A DNA stretch of 9,136 nucleotides from assembly GCA_023419995.1 (NCBI GenBank), contig JAEZXF010000368.1:1-9136 (forward strand), read 5' to 3'. Below the pieces are notes generated by a model. That model made no database searches, was not told the DNA's origin, and saw only the letters and a list, made by a program, of their open reading frames with translations. A program made the position numbers and the translations under genes. Of this stretch, positions 1 to 6,536 are shown piece after piece (within the stretch, counting starts at the first letter, position 1; each line of letters begins with the position of its first letter). This stretch comes from Pseudomonadota bacterium (GTDB lineage: Bacteria; Pseudomonadota; Alphaproteobacteria; Rhizobiales; Rhizobiaceae).

Positions 1-650
1 CGCCCGAACAGGTCGTAGTGCAGGTTGACCGCGACGACGAGCCGCTGCTCGTAGGCGCGGCAGACCGAGACGGGAACCGGATTGACCAGCGCCCCGTCGA
101 CGAGGACGCGCTTCTTGCAGGTGACCGGCTCGAACACGCCGGGCAGCGCGTAGGAGGCGCGCATGGCGGTGATCAGCGAGCCGTTCGACAGCCAGATCTC
201 GTGTCCGGTGCGGATTTCCGCCGCCACGCAGACGAAGGGCTTCTCGAGATCGGCGAAGGTGGTGCCGTTGAGGTGCTCCTGCATCTTTGCGGTCAGCTTC
301 AGCCCGCCGAGCAGGCCGCTGCCGCCGAGGTGCAGGTCGAGCAGGCCGAAGATGCGCCGCTTGGTCAGCGAGCGGGCGAACTCCTCGAGCTCGTCCAGCT
401 TGCCGGCGAGGTAGCAGCCGCCGACCAGTGCGCCGATCGAGGTGCCGGCGATCATGTCGATCCGGATGCCGGCCTCGTCCAGCGCGCGCAGCACGCCGAT
501 ATGGGCCCAGCCGCGGGCGGCGCCGCCGCCGAGCGCCAGCGCGATGCCCGATTTCCGCACCGGCTTCGGCTCGACGATCCTCGGCTCCGTCGGCAGGTCG
601 CCGCCGTTGCCGCCTTCCTGTCTGCTACGCAGAGACGCCCACTCGAGCAT
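1..650 (-). CDS. Patatin-like phospholipase/esterase, RssA-like (3' end cut by window edge)
   Basis: A predicted serine acyl hydrolase acting on lipid esters; the physiological substrate cannot be read from sequence. Translating the minus strand from the ATG at 650 gives 216 codons that run off the left edge. The patatin elements appear in order: the glycine-rich oxyanion loop GGGAARGWAH (residues 41-50), the nucleophile elbow GTSIG (69-73, Ser71) and the catalytic-dyad DGA (185-187, Asp185) in VLVDGALVNPVPV. The first ~33 residues are a charged, low-complexity lead-in with no signal peptide or membrane segment, so the visible part looks cytoplasmic or peripheral. AGGGAG lies 8 bases before the ATG and supports the start. 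It follows hisI by 88 bases on the same strand and may be the last gene of the folE-hisI unit. The family assignment is sure; the role is not. Bacterial RssA-type patatins are about 300 residues, so roughly the last third is missing. Confidence 0.93.
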   Translation of the reverse strand, partial: MLEWASLRSRQEGGNGGDLPTEPRIVEPKPVRKSGIALALGGGAARGWAHIGVLRALDEAGIRIDMIAGTSIGALVGGCYLAGKLDELEEFARSLTKRRIFGLLDLHLGGSGLLGGLKLTAKMQEHLNGTTFADLEKPFVCVAAEIRTGHEIWLSNGSLITAMRASYALPGVFEPVTCKKRVLVDGALVNPVPVSVCRAYEQRLVVAVNLHYDLFG

Positions 651-738
651 CGCAGTCACTCCCTATCCCCGCAGCGACAATACACCACCGGTCGTATCGA
701 AAGGATGAATGTGTCCGCGATTGGATGGGTAGGGAAAT

Positions 739-1188
739 TCAGCCGCCGCCGTAGACCGCGGCGGGGTCGAACCGTGCCTTGCTGCCGTCCTGAACAAGCG
801 TCGCCTTCCCATCCTGCACGTGCACCGTCCTGTAGAAGCAGGAACGCCGTCCCGTATGACAGGTTGCATCGTGCCCGCCGACCTCGACTCGGAGCCAGAC
901 GGCGTCCTGGTCGCAATCCGTCCTCACCTCGGCCACACGCAGCATGTTGCCGGAGGTCTCGCCCTTCTTCCACAGCGTGCCCCGCGAACGCGACCAGAAA
1001 TGGGCGAGGCCCGTCTCCAGCGTCAGCGCCAGCGCCTCGGCGTTCATGTGCGCGACCATGAGCAGGGTGCCGTCGCCGGCGTCGGTGACGATCGCCGTCA
1101 CCAGCCCGTCGCGGTCGAAGCGCGGCGAGAACGCCTCGCCCTCCTCGAGCGCGGCCTTGTCCGAAGGGGGAGGGGGGAAGCTGTCCAT
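739..1188 (-). CDS. hisI: Phosphoribosyl-AMP cyclohydrolase (histidine biosynthesis)
   Basis: Hydrolyses the N1-C6 bond of the adenine ring in phosphoribosyl-AMP to give ProFAR, the third step of histidine biosynthesis, in the cytoplasm. The 149-residue product carries the whole family signature: [18 protein letters not shown] (residues 64-81), the metal-binding DCDQD (91-95, with Cys92) and the second zinc segment [13 protein letters not shown] (108-120, Cys110 and Cys117). Length and content match the stand-alone HisI of alphaproteobacteria. The HisE pyrophosphatase domain found fused to it in enterobacteria is absent, so hisE must be elsewhere. It starts 36 bases after the folE stop on the same strand and is probably co-transcribed with it. 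No other his gene is in the window, so this step is separated from any main his operon. C-terminal part past residue ~125 is variable in the family. Confidence 0.97.
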   Translation of the reverse strand: MDSFPPPPSDKAALEEGEAFSPRFDRDGLVTAIVTDAGDGTLLMVAHMNAEALALTLETGLAHFWSRSRGTLWKKGETSGNMLRVAEVRTDCDQDAVWLRVEVGGHDATCHTGRRSCFYRTVHVQDGKATLVQDGSKARFDPAAVYGGG

Positions 1189-1224
1189 GTCGCGGCCTGT
1201 CGTTCCTGTCGGGCCGCCGCGGGG

Positions 1225-1908
1225 TCAGCCGGCGAGGCCGTTTCTCAGCATCATCATGAAGCGGGCCTGCTCTTCCGGCTGGGCCTTGAAGGCGCCCGTG
1301 AAGGTGGTGGTCAGCGTGGTCGAGCCTTCCTTGCGGATGCCGCGCATGGCCATGCACATGTGCTCGGCCTCGATCATCACCGCCACGCCGCGCGGATTTA
1401 GCACGTCCTGGATGACGCCGGCAATCTGCGCGGTCAGAGCCTCCTGCGTCTGCAGGCGGCGGGCGAAGATGTCGACCACGCGGGCGATCTTGGAAAGGCC
1501 GACGACCTTGCCGTCCGGCAGGTAGGCGACATGCGCCCTGCCGATGATCGGCACCATGTGGTGCTCGCAGTGCGAATGGAAACGTATGTCCTTGACCAGC
1601 ACCATGTCGTCATAGCCCTGCACCTCCTCGAAGGTGCGGCCGAGCTCCTCGGCCGGGCACTGGTCGTAGCCCGAGAACATCTCGCGGAAGGCGTTCGTCA
1701 CCCGCTTCGGCGTGTCGAGCAGCCCCTCGCGCTCGGGATTGTCGCCGGTCCCGCGCAGCAGCGGGCGCACGGCCGCCTCGACCTCGGCGGGCGACGGCCG
1801 GTCCGTGACGGGCTTGTCCATGTAGGCCGGCTTGGCCTTGTCCTGCTCGCGCGCGGGAACGGGCGCGGAATCGGTGCGGGGAGGGAAGTTCTTGACGACG
1901 GCGTCCAT
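1225..1908 (-). CDS. folE: GTP cyclohydrolase I (type IA)
   Basis: Converts GTP to 7,8-dihydroneopterin triphosphate and formate, the entry to folate (and other pterin-derived) biosynthesis; a cytoplasmic homodecamer in known cases. The product is 227 residues. The zinc ligands are visible as HCEHH (residues 113-117, Cys114 and His117) and Cys185 in EAEHMCM; the 71-residue spacing between the cysteines equals that of E. coli FolE (Cys110/Cys181). Other hallmarks are PERE near 58-61, [21 protein letters not shown] (135-155, shown in part) and [14 protein letters not shown] chose the ATG at 1908 because GGGAG sits 9 bases upstream and homology begins soon after; the frame is open to 2013 but that extension looks non-coding. 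The first ~38 residues are a polar, proline-rich tail. First gene of the minus-strand folE-hisI-patatin run, divergent from the Fe-S scaffold gene with 234 bases between. Confidence 0.97.
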   Translation of the reverse strand: MDAVVKNFPPRTDSAPVPAREQDKAKPAYMDKPVTDRPSPAEVEAAVRPLLRGTGDNPEREGLLDTPKRVTNAFREMFSGYDQCPAEELGRTFEEVQGYDDMVLVKDIRFHSHCEHHMVPIIGRAHVAYLPDGKVVGLSKIARVVDIFARRLQTQEALTAQIAGVIQDVLNPRGVAVMIEAEHMCMAMRGIRKEGSTTLTTTFTGAFKAQPEEQARFMMMLRNGLAG

Positions 1909-2023
1909 GAAAGGCGTCTCCCGTAGTCCCTTTCGGCGAAGGAACGAGTTGAACGGACCACTGCCCTTCACGGGAAACCGATCCTGTGCCGGAATCCGGT
2001 AAGCGGCGTGCACTCTGTTCCGC

Positions 2024-2051
2024 CGGCATCACCATGCCGCATGCGGCACGG
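2024..2051. promoter_or_regulatory. Inverted-repeat cluster in the folE/scaffold divergent promoter
   Basis: Seen directly: CGGCAT (2024-2029), four bases, ATGCCG (2034-2039) form a perfect 6+6 inverted repeat. The right arm is shared with a second, perfect 14-base palindrome, TGCCGCATGCGGCA (2035-2048), which extends to 2032-2051 with one mismatched pair. A further isolated TGCCG lies at 1987-1991. The cluster abuts the -35 element of the candidate promoter for the scaffold gene at 2052. The layout suits binding of a dimeric regulator acting on one or both divergent genes, but no known regulator motif is recognised, so identity is open. Confidence 0.45.
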
Positions 2052-2081
2052 CTTGTGGCCCGCGGAACCTCCCCACTATAT
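2052..2081 (+). promoter_or_regulatory. Candidate sigma-70-type promoter for the Fe-S scaffold gene
   Basis: CTTGTG at 2052-2057 and CTATAT at 2076-2081, separated by 18 bases, match the alphaproteobacterial housekeeping consensus (CTTGAC, ~17, CTATAT) closely, with a perfect -10. The predicted transcript would begin near 2088 and leave about 55 untranslated bases before the ATG at 2143. The downstream genes yidD and possibly the DUF1508 gene could be read from it. Confidence 0.6.
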
Positions 2082-2142
2082 AGGAGCATGCGATGCGATT
2101 GGAAGACGTGGCGTGCCTTTCGCGCCGCGAGGCTGGAAATCC

Positions 2143-2586
2143 ATGATCGACGACGTCTACAACGCGAAAATTCTTGGCTTTGCCGGCAATATCGGCCGCA
2201 TCGGCCGGCTGGCCGACCCTGACGCCACAGCGACCGCCCATTCGAAGCTGTGCGGCTCGACCGTCCTCGTCGACATCCGCATGGACGGCGACACCGTCAC
2301 CGACTTCGCGCATGAGGTGAGGGCCTGCGCGCTGGGCCAGGCGTCGTCCTCGGTGATGGCCCGCAACGTGATCGGGGCGACGGCGGCCGAGCTGCGCGCC
2401 GTGCGCGACACCATGCAGCGGATGCTGAAGGAGAACGGCCCGCCGCCGGCCGGCCGCTTCGAGGACCTGAAGTATCTGGAGCCGGTGCGCGACTACAAGG
2501 CCCGCCATGCCTCGACCATGCTGACCTTCGACGCCGTGGTCGATGCGATCGGGCAGCTCGAGAAGAAGCGGGCGCTCACCGCCTGA
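2143..2586 (+). CDS. IscU/NifU-N-type iron-sulfur cluster scaffold homologue lacking the third cysteine
   Basis: A 147-residue protein of the IscU/SufU/NifU-N fold, which assembles or carries Fe-S clusters in the cytoplasm. Aligning landmarks by eye with E. coli IscU: LCGS (Cys37) matches the first ligand segment, RACALGQASSS (60-70, Cys62) the second, and RHASTMLTFDAVVDAI (from 121) the third. In the third segment the family's His-Cys is His122-Ala123, and the CGD aspartate of IscU is Ser39. Two of three cluster cysteines plus the Asp are therefore replaced or reduced, while the histidine remains. The ATG at 2143 is preferred: GAGG lies about 10 bases upstream and similarity starts at MIDDVYN; the open frame back to 2008 has no coding character. 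A yidD gene follows after 18 bases, so the two are likely co-transcribed. Family membership is firm; whether it is a real scaffold, a carrier or a regulator of such machinery is not shown. Confidence 0.88.
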   Translation: MIDDVYNAKILGFAGNIGRIGRLADPDATATAHSKLCGSTVLVDIRMDGDTVTDFAHEVRACALGQASSSVMARNVIGATAAELRAVRDTMQRMLKENGPPPAGRFEDLKYLEPVRDYKARHASTMLTFDAVVDAIGQLEKKRALTA

Positions 2587-2604
2587 GCGCAGGAAGGCGC
2601 CGCC

Positions 2605-2967
2605 ATGTCCCCGCCCGTCCCGGATGCGCCCCGCCGCCGTTCGCGAAACTGGAGCGGCCCGTGGCCGAGGACCCCCGGGCGCGTCCTCGGCACCGCTCTG
2701 GTGCGCCTCTACCAGCTGACGCTGTCGGGCTTCATCGGCAACTCGTGCCGCCATTTCCCGACCTGTTCCGAATACACCTACGAGGCGGTCGCCCGCCATG
2801 GCTTGTGGGCGGGCGGCTTCATGGGCGTCTTCCGCTTCGCCCGTTGCGGGCCGGGCGGCACGCACGGCATCGACCTCGTGCCGGAAACGCTCGATTCGCG
2901 CTATGTCTGGTACATGCCGTGGCGCTACTGGGCCATCTCGCGGCAGAAAACCCCATCCAATCTGTGA
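2605..2967 (+). CDS. yidD: Membrane protein insertion efficiency factor YidD
   Basis: YidD is a small membrane-associated protein that helps YidC insert inner-membrane proteins. The 120-residue product has the family core: RLYQLTLSGFIGNSCRHFPT (residues 34-53), CSEYTYEAVARHGLWAGGF (54-72) and RFARCGPGGTHGIDLVP (77-93). The three conserved cysteines are Cys48, Cys54 and Cys81. The usual LSP of the core is LSG here. It is longer than the ~85-residue E. coli protein because of a basic N-terminal arm (residues 1-24, RRRSR...) and a C-terminal tail rich in Trp and Tyr (YVWYMPWRYW). AGGAAGG precedes the ATG by 7 bases. It lies 18 bases after the Fe-S scaffold gene. The usual neighbours rpmH, rnpA and yidC are absent, so this copy is outside the classical cluster. 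Confidence 0.94.
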   Translation: MSPPVPDAPRRRSRNWSGPWPRTPGRVLGTALVRLYQLTLSGFIGNSCRHFPTCSEYTYEAVARHGLWAGGFMGVFRFARCGPGGTHGIDLVPETLDSRYVWYMPWRYWAISRQKTPSNL

Positions 2968-2994
2968 ACGTTGAACGGATATTGCGGCTTGCAG

Positions 2995-3024
2995 CTTGAC
3001 TGCCGCGCCTTCGACCTGAAATCT
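2995..3024 (+). promoter_or_regulatory. Weak candidate promoter upstream of the DUF1508 gene
   Basis: A perfect alphaproteobacterial -35 hexamer CTTGAC occurs at 2995-3000. At 17-18 bases downstream there is only a poor -10 (GAAATC/AAATCT at 3018-3024). The position, 96-base gap after yidD and about 40 bases before the next start codon, is sensible, but the -10 makes this tentative. Confidence 0.3.
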
Positions 3025-3063
3025 CGCAGGGGAATTCGGATTCAGGCAACAGGAGACATCGCG

Positions 3064-3237
3064 ATGCACAAGTTCGAGATCTACAAGGACAAGGCGGGCG
3101 AGTACCGCGTGCGTTTCAAGTACAACAGCGAAATCATGTTCTCGACCGAGGGCTACAAGTCGAAGTCGAGCGCGCAGAACGCCATCGACTCGATCAAGAA
3201 GAACGGGCCCGACGCGCCGGTCGAGGACAACAGCTAG
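3064..3237 (+). CDS. Small YegP/DUF1508-family protein
   Basis: A 57-residue soluble protein resembling a single copy of the YegP (DUF1508) repeat. The pattern is FEIYKDKAGEYRVRFK (residues 4-19), then a central serine-containing strand NSEIMFSTEGYKSKSSAQNA (21-40) and an IDSIKKNGPDAPVEDNS tail. E. coli YegP has two such units in tandem; here there is one. No signal peptide, membrane span or cysteine is seen. The family's biochemical role is not established and I do not assign one. AGGAGA at 3051-3056, 7 bases before the ATG, is a strong ribosome-binding site and fixes this start over longer readings of the same frame. It is 96 bases after yidD and followed within 31 bases by a stem-loop terminator, so it may be an independent monocistronic gene or the end of the scaffold-yidD unit. 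Confidence 0.88.
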   Translation: MHKFEIYKDKAGEYRVRFKYNSEIMFSTEGYKSKSSAQNAIDSIKKNGPDAPVEDNS

Positions 3238-3267
3238 TTCCTCCCCGCACCGTTCCGTCATCGGGAA

Positions 3268-3298
3268 GGGCTCGCACCCGCAGGGGCGCGGGCCCTTT
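3268..3298 (+). terminator. Rho-independent-type terminator after the DUF1508 gene
   Basis: GGGCTCGCACCC (3268-3279), loop GCAG, GGGCGCGGGCCC (3284-3295) form a 12-pair stem with one A-C mismatch and one G-T pair. Two A's before it can also pair with the T's after it. The T run is only three bases, so termination may be partial, but stem strength and placement 31 bases past the stop codon support it. Confidence 0.6.
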
Positions 3299-3310
3299 AC
3301 GCATCGAGGG

Positions 3311-3359
3311 CGCGCGTTTATGTGTGCGCGCGGCTGCGGCGGGCTCCGGCCCTTGCCGC
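3311..3359 (+). promoter_or_regulatory. Two adjacent hairpins in the thrS leader region
   Basis: First hairpin: CGCGCG (3311-3316) with CGCGCG (3327-3332), a 10-base loop rich in T and G. Second: GCGGC-GGGC (3336-3344), loop TCCG, GCCC-TT-GCCGC (3349-3359), a nine-pair stem with a two-base bulge. They lie 58-106 bases before the thrS ATG. They could be leader control structures or, for the first, part of the upstream terminator region. No T-box specifier/antiterminator arrangement is seen. Confidence 0.35.
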
Positions 3360-3416
3360 CAGACCTTGTGACTGGCCACCCGCGTTCGTAGGCGGGACTG
3401 GATAGGAGAATTTCCG

Positions 3417-5405
3417 ATGGCACCCGTTTCCCTGACATTTCCCGACGGTTCCGTCCGCGAGTACGACGCGGCGACGACCGGCGCGCAGCTGGCGGAATCG
3501 ATCTCGAAGTCGCTGGCCAAGAAGGCCGTCGCCTACGCGCTCGACGGAACCGTGCGCGACCTCTCCGACCCGCTGGCGGGCTCGGGCAGGATCGAGATCC
3601 TCACCCGCGAGGACCCGCGGGCGCTGGAGCTGATCCGCCACGACGCCGCGCACGTGCTGGCGGAGGCGGTGCAGGAGCTGTGGCCGGGAACGCAGGTCAC
3701 CATCGGCCCCGTCATCGAGAACGGGTTCTACTACGACTTCGCGCGCAACGAGCCGTTCACGCCGGACGACTTCCCCGCGATCGAGAAGAAGATGCGCGAG
3801 ATCATCGGCCGCAACCGCCCCTTCACCAAGGAGGTGTGGGACCGCGACCGCGCGAAGAAGGTGTTCTCCGACAAGGGCGAGGCCTACAAGGTCGAGCTGG
3901 TCGACGCCATCCCCGAGGGGCAGGACCTGAAGATCTACTTCCAGGGCGACTGGTTCGACCTGTGCCGCGGCCCGCACATGGCCTCCACCGGCCAGATCGG
4001 CGGCGCCTTCAAGCTGATGAAGGTGGCGGGCGCCTACTGGCGCGGCGATTCCAACAACCCGATGCTGACGCGCATCTACGGCACGGCCTGGGCCGACCAG
4101 GCGCAGCTCGACCAGTACCTGCACATGCTGGAGGAGGCGGAGAAGCGCGACCATCGCCGGCTCGGCCGCGAGATGGACCTGTTCCACTTCCAGGAGGAGG
4201 GGCCGGGCGTCGTCTTCTGGCACGCCAAGGGCTGGAAGATGTTCCAGAACCTGATCGCCTACATGCGCCGCCGCCTCGGCGACGACTACCAGGAGGTCAA
4301 CGCCCCGCAGGTGCTCGACAAGAGCCTGTGGGAGACCTCCGGCCACTGGGGCTGGTACCAGGAGAACATGTTCGCGGTGAAGTCGGCCCATGCCTTCACC
4401 CACCCGGACGACCCGGAGGCCGACCAGCGCATCTTCGCGCTGAAGCCGATGAACTGCCCCGGCCACGTCCAGATCTTCAAGCATGGCTTGAAGTCCTATC
4501 GCGATCTGCCGATCCGGCTTGCGGAATTCGGCAACGTACATCGCTACGAGGCGTCGGGTGCGCTGCACGGGCTGATGCGCGTGCGTGCGTTCACCCAGGA
4601 CGACGCCCACATCTTCTGCACCGAGGACCAGCTCGAGGCGGAGATCCTCAAGATCAACGACCTGATGATGTCGGTCTACAAGGATTTCGGCTTCGAGGAG
4701 GTCGTGGTCAAGCTCGCCACGCGGCCGGAGAAGCGCGTCGGCACGGATGCGGCGTGGGATCATGCCGAGGACATCCTGAAGCGCGCGCTCGCCCGCATGG
4801 CGCGCGAGGACAACCGCATCAAGACCGGCATCAACGAAGGCGAGGGCACGTTCTACGGCCCGAAGTTCGAGTACACGCTCAAGGACGCCATCGGCCGCGA
4901 ATGGCAGTGCGGCACCACCCAGGTCGACTTCAACCTGCCGGAGCGCTTCGGCGCCTTCTACATCGGCGCGGATTCGGAGAAGAAGCAGCCGGTGATGGTC
5001 CATCGCGCCATCTGCGGCTCGCTGGAGCGGTTCCTCGGCATCCTGATCGAGAGCCATGCCGGCCAGATGCCGCTTTGGTTCGCGCCCGTGCAGGTGGTCG
5101 TCGCGACGATCACCTCGGACGCCGACGATTACGCCCGGGGCGTGGTCGCGAAGCTGAAGGCGGCGGGCCTCGCGGCCGAGGCCGACCTGCGCAACGAGAA
5201 GATCAACTACAAGGTCCGCGAGCACAGCCTGGCCAAGGTGCCGGTCATCCTCGTCTGCGGCAAGCGCGAGGCGGAGGAGGGCACCGTCAACATGCGCCGT
5301 CTCGGCTCGCGCGACCAGGAGGCGATGACGCTCGACGCGGCGGTTGCCGCGCTGGTCGACGAGGCGACCCCGCCCGACGTCAAGCGCAGCCGCGCCGCGG
5401 CCTGA
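3417..5405 (+). CDS. thrS: Threonyl-tRNA synthetase
   Basis: Charges tRNA-Thr with threonine in the cytoplasm. The 662-residue product has the full bacterial layout: an N-terminal TGS domain (about 1-62), the editing domain with HDAAH (75-79) and CRGPH (183-187) for hydrolysis of Ser-tRNA-Thr, the class II catalytic core and a C-terminal anticodon-binding domain (about 560-645). The core zinc ligands are Cys347 in MNCPGH, His398 in TQDDAHIFC and His529 in MVHRAICGS; the 51-residue Cys-to-His spacing equals E. coli ThrRS. Motif 2 is seen as RVRAFTQDD and motif 3 as [17 protein letters not shown] at 3404-3408, 8 bases before the ATG, supports the start. It stands alone after a terminator, with a 118-base leader containing hairpins. 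It converges on the repeat protein gene, 31 bases away, with no clear terminator between. Confidence 0.98.
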   Translation: MAPVSLTFPDGSVREYDAATTGAQLAESISKSLAKKAVAYALDGTVRDLSDPLAGSGRIEILTREDPRALELIRHDAAHVLAEAVQELWPGTQVTIGPVIENGFYYDFARNEPFTPDDFPAIEKKMREIIGRNRPFTKEVWDRDRAKKVFSDKGEAYKVELVDAIPEGQDLKIYFQGDWFDLCRGPHMASTGQIGGAFKLMKVAGAYWRGDSNNPMLTRIYGTAWADQAQLDQYLHMLEEAEKRDHRRLGREMDLFHFQEEGPGVVFWHAKGWKMFQNLIAYMRRRLGDDYQEVNAPQVLDKSLWETSGHWGWYQENMFAVKSAHAFTHPDDPEADQRIFALKPMNCPGHVQIFKHGLKSYRDLPIRLAEFGNVHRYEASGALHGLMRVRAFTQDDAHIFCTEDQLEAEILKINDLMMSVYKDFGFEEVVVKLATRPEKRVGTDAAWDHAEDILKRALARMAREDNRIKTGINEGEGTFYGPKFEYTLKDAIGREWQCGTTQVDFNLPERFGAFYIGADSEKKQPVMVHRAICGSLERFLGILIESHAGQMPLWFAPVQVVVATITSDADDYARGVVAKLKAAGLAAEADLRNEKINYKVREHSLAKVPVILVCGKREAEEGTVNMRRLGSRDQEAMTLDAAVAALVDEATPPDVKRSRAAA

Positions 5406-5436
5406 AAAGGCGATCGGAACTGCCGGGACGGGCGCT

Positions 5437-6405
5437 TCAGTCCGTCTCGACCTCGGCCTCGGAGACCAGGACCTCGACGTCCTGGTTGTGGCCGGCGGTA
5501 ACCGTGAACTCGCGCTGGTAGATGCGCTCGCGGTTCTTGGCGACTACGGCGTACTCGCCCTCGGCAAGCACCATCGAGGCGAAGGCGCCGACGCTCTCGC
5601 GCACCACGTCGCCCGATTCGGTCAGGACCGACCACGAGGTGTCGGCGATCGCCTCGCCGCCCTTGTCGCGCACCAGCTTCAGCGTCAGCTCGGCCGCCTT
5701 GTGCTCGACGGTGGCCTCGGTCAGCTTGCCGGCCTCGACATGGATGTCGGAGCGGATCACCGCGTTGACCGTGCCGTAGGTCGAGACCACGTGGTAGGTG
5801 CCGGAATTCAGGCGCACCACGGCGTTGGGCTGGACGTCGGGGATGATGAGCGCGCGCTCGCCGCTGGTGTCGGGCTCGGCCTCGTAGATGGAGAAGCGCA
5901 GCCGCGCCGGCGGGATGCGCACGCCGCCCGACAGCACGGCGTCGAGCTTGAGGCCGCCTGCGTCGAGAACCATCGATTCCGTCTGCGCGTCCTTGCCGAT
6001 GGTGATGCGCTTGGTGGCGCCTGCGCGGCCGAACGAGGCATGGACGAGATAGCTGCCGGGCTGCAGCGTGAAGATGCCGCTGCCGCCCTGCGACGACGCC
6101 ACCAGCGGCAGCTTGCCATCGGTGTCCGGCTCCGGGCTGAACACGCGCCAGACGAGCCCGCGCGTGATGGGGGGGCCATCCTCCGTCATGCTGGCGGACA
6201 GCGTCACCTGGCCCTGGCCGGCGGTGGCGAGCGGCGACTGGGCGGCGGGCGGGGCATAGCCCGACAGGCCGGGCATGTTCAGGCTGGGCAGCACGTCGCC
6301 GCCTCCGTCCTGCGCCGCGGTGGGCAACGACGCCGCGCCGAGCAGCGCCGAAAACGCCAGCCCGGCGACAAGCCTTGTGAACGGTGTGGTCACTGCCCCT
6401 CTCAT
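5437..6405 (-). CDS. Exported protein of unknown function with three tandem beta-type repeats
   Basis: 322 residues, function not recognised. The N-terminus is a classical Sec signal: TTPFTR, a hydrophobic run LVAGLAFSALLGAASL (residues 12-27) and a likely cut after TAA or TAAQ (29-32). There is no lipobox cysteine, so a soluble periplasmic or secreted protein is expected. The mature part, after a proline-rich linker (40-60), resolves by eye into three repeats of about 75-85 residues: about 67-149, 152-236 and 239-316. Each ends with L-x-x-G-x-Y-x-V: LQPGSYLVHA (114-123), LNSGTYHVVS (199-208) and LAEGEYAVVA (280-289), followed by a strand pair and a V/I-x-A/I-G turn. Repeats 1 and 2 also share EPDT. 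This resembles PEGA or carboxypeptidase-regulatory-like beta-sandwiches. The start at 6405 is chosen from the signal peptide; the ribosome-binding site is poor. Convergent with thrS, divergent from the nitroreductase. Confidence 0.75.
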   Translation of the reverse strand: MRGAVTTPFTRLVAGLAFSALLGAASLPTAAQDGGGDVLPSLNMPGLSGYAPPAAQSPLATAGQGQVTLSASMTEDGPPITRGLVWRVFSPEPDTDGKLPLVASSQGGSGIFTLQPGSYLVHASFGRAGATKRITIGKDAQTESMVLDAGGLKLDAVLSGGVRIPPARLRFSIYEAEPDTSGERALIIPDVQPNAVVRLNSGTYHVVSTYGTVNAVIRSDIHVEAGKLTEATVEHKAAELTLKLVRDKGGEAIADTSWSVLTESGDVVRESVGAFASMVLAEGEYAVVAKNRERIYQREFTVTAGHNQDVEVLVSEAEVETD

Positions 6406-6441
6406 GACTTGCGTTGAAGCCCAGCGCGGTGGCAATTTCAA

Positions 6442-6481
6442 GGCGCAAACGCATCCGCACGCGCCGTGACGCGTTTCCGCC
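6442..6481. promoter_or_regulatory. 11+11 inverted repeat between the exported-protein gene and the nitroreductase gene
   Basis: GGCGCAAACGC (6442-6452) and GCGTTTCCGCC (6471-6481) are reverse complements with a single mismatch, separated by 18 bases. The repeat sits in the 138-base divergent intergenic region, 37 bases from the exported-protein start and 62 from the nitroreductase TTG. The ~29-base centre-to-centre distance puts the arms on roughly the same helix face for two dimer contacts, or the arms could form an RNA hairpin. A shared operator is an inference. Confidence 0.4.
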
Positions 6482-6531
6482 AGGCATCCGGCAACTGCTC
6501 CGGTACCCGACAGCCGGCCCTCCAGCCCTCC

Positions 6532-6536
6532 GGGAG
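6532..6536 (+). promoter_or_regulatory. Ribosome-binding site that fixes a TTG start for the nitroreductase
   Basis: GGGAG at 6532-6536 lies 7 bases before TTG at 6544. The only other in-frame start candidate, GTG at 6466, has no purine-rich site at suitable spacing and would add 26 residues with no family resemblance. Confidence 0.65.

Noticed and set aside
1989..1999. CCGGAATCCGG palindrome in the folE upstream region
   Set aside because: Short GC-rich palindromes are common here and it does not match the spacing of the half-site cluster beyond the shared TGCCG.
1909..2013. Upstream start for folE adding 35 residues
   Set aside because: No similarity to FolE and no good ribosome-binding site, whereas the ATG at 1908 has GGGAG at suitable spacing.
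2008..2142. Upstream start for the Fe-S scaffold gene adding 45 residues
   Set aside because: It would read through the promoter and palindrome region, and family similarity starts at 2143.
2029..3438. Long minus-strand open frame across the scaffold, yidD and DUF1508 genes
   Set aside because: It covers three recognisable genes on the opposite strand and has low-complexity, Arg/Ala-rich translation.
3318..5225. Long open frame antisense to thrS (635 codons)
   Set aside because: It mirrors the codon structure of a certain gene in GC-rich DNA; its translation is repetitive in Leu, Val, Arg and Asp with no domain.
5406..5436. Possible bidirectional terminator between thrS and the exported-protein gene
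   Set aside because: Only a five-pair GACGG/CCGTC stem with a long loop and no T run, partly inside the coding end of the minus-strand gene.
3680..5521. Second-frame open frame inside thrS (613 codons)
   Set aside because: Arg/Pro/Gly-rich shadow of thrS without any family resemblance.
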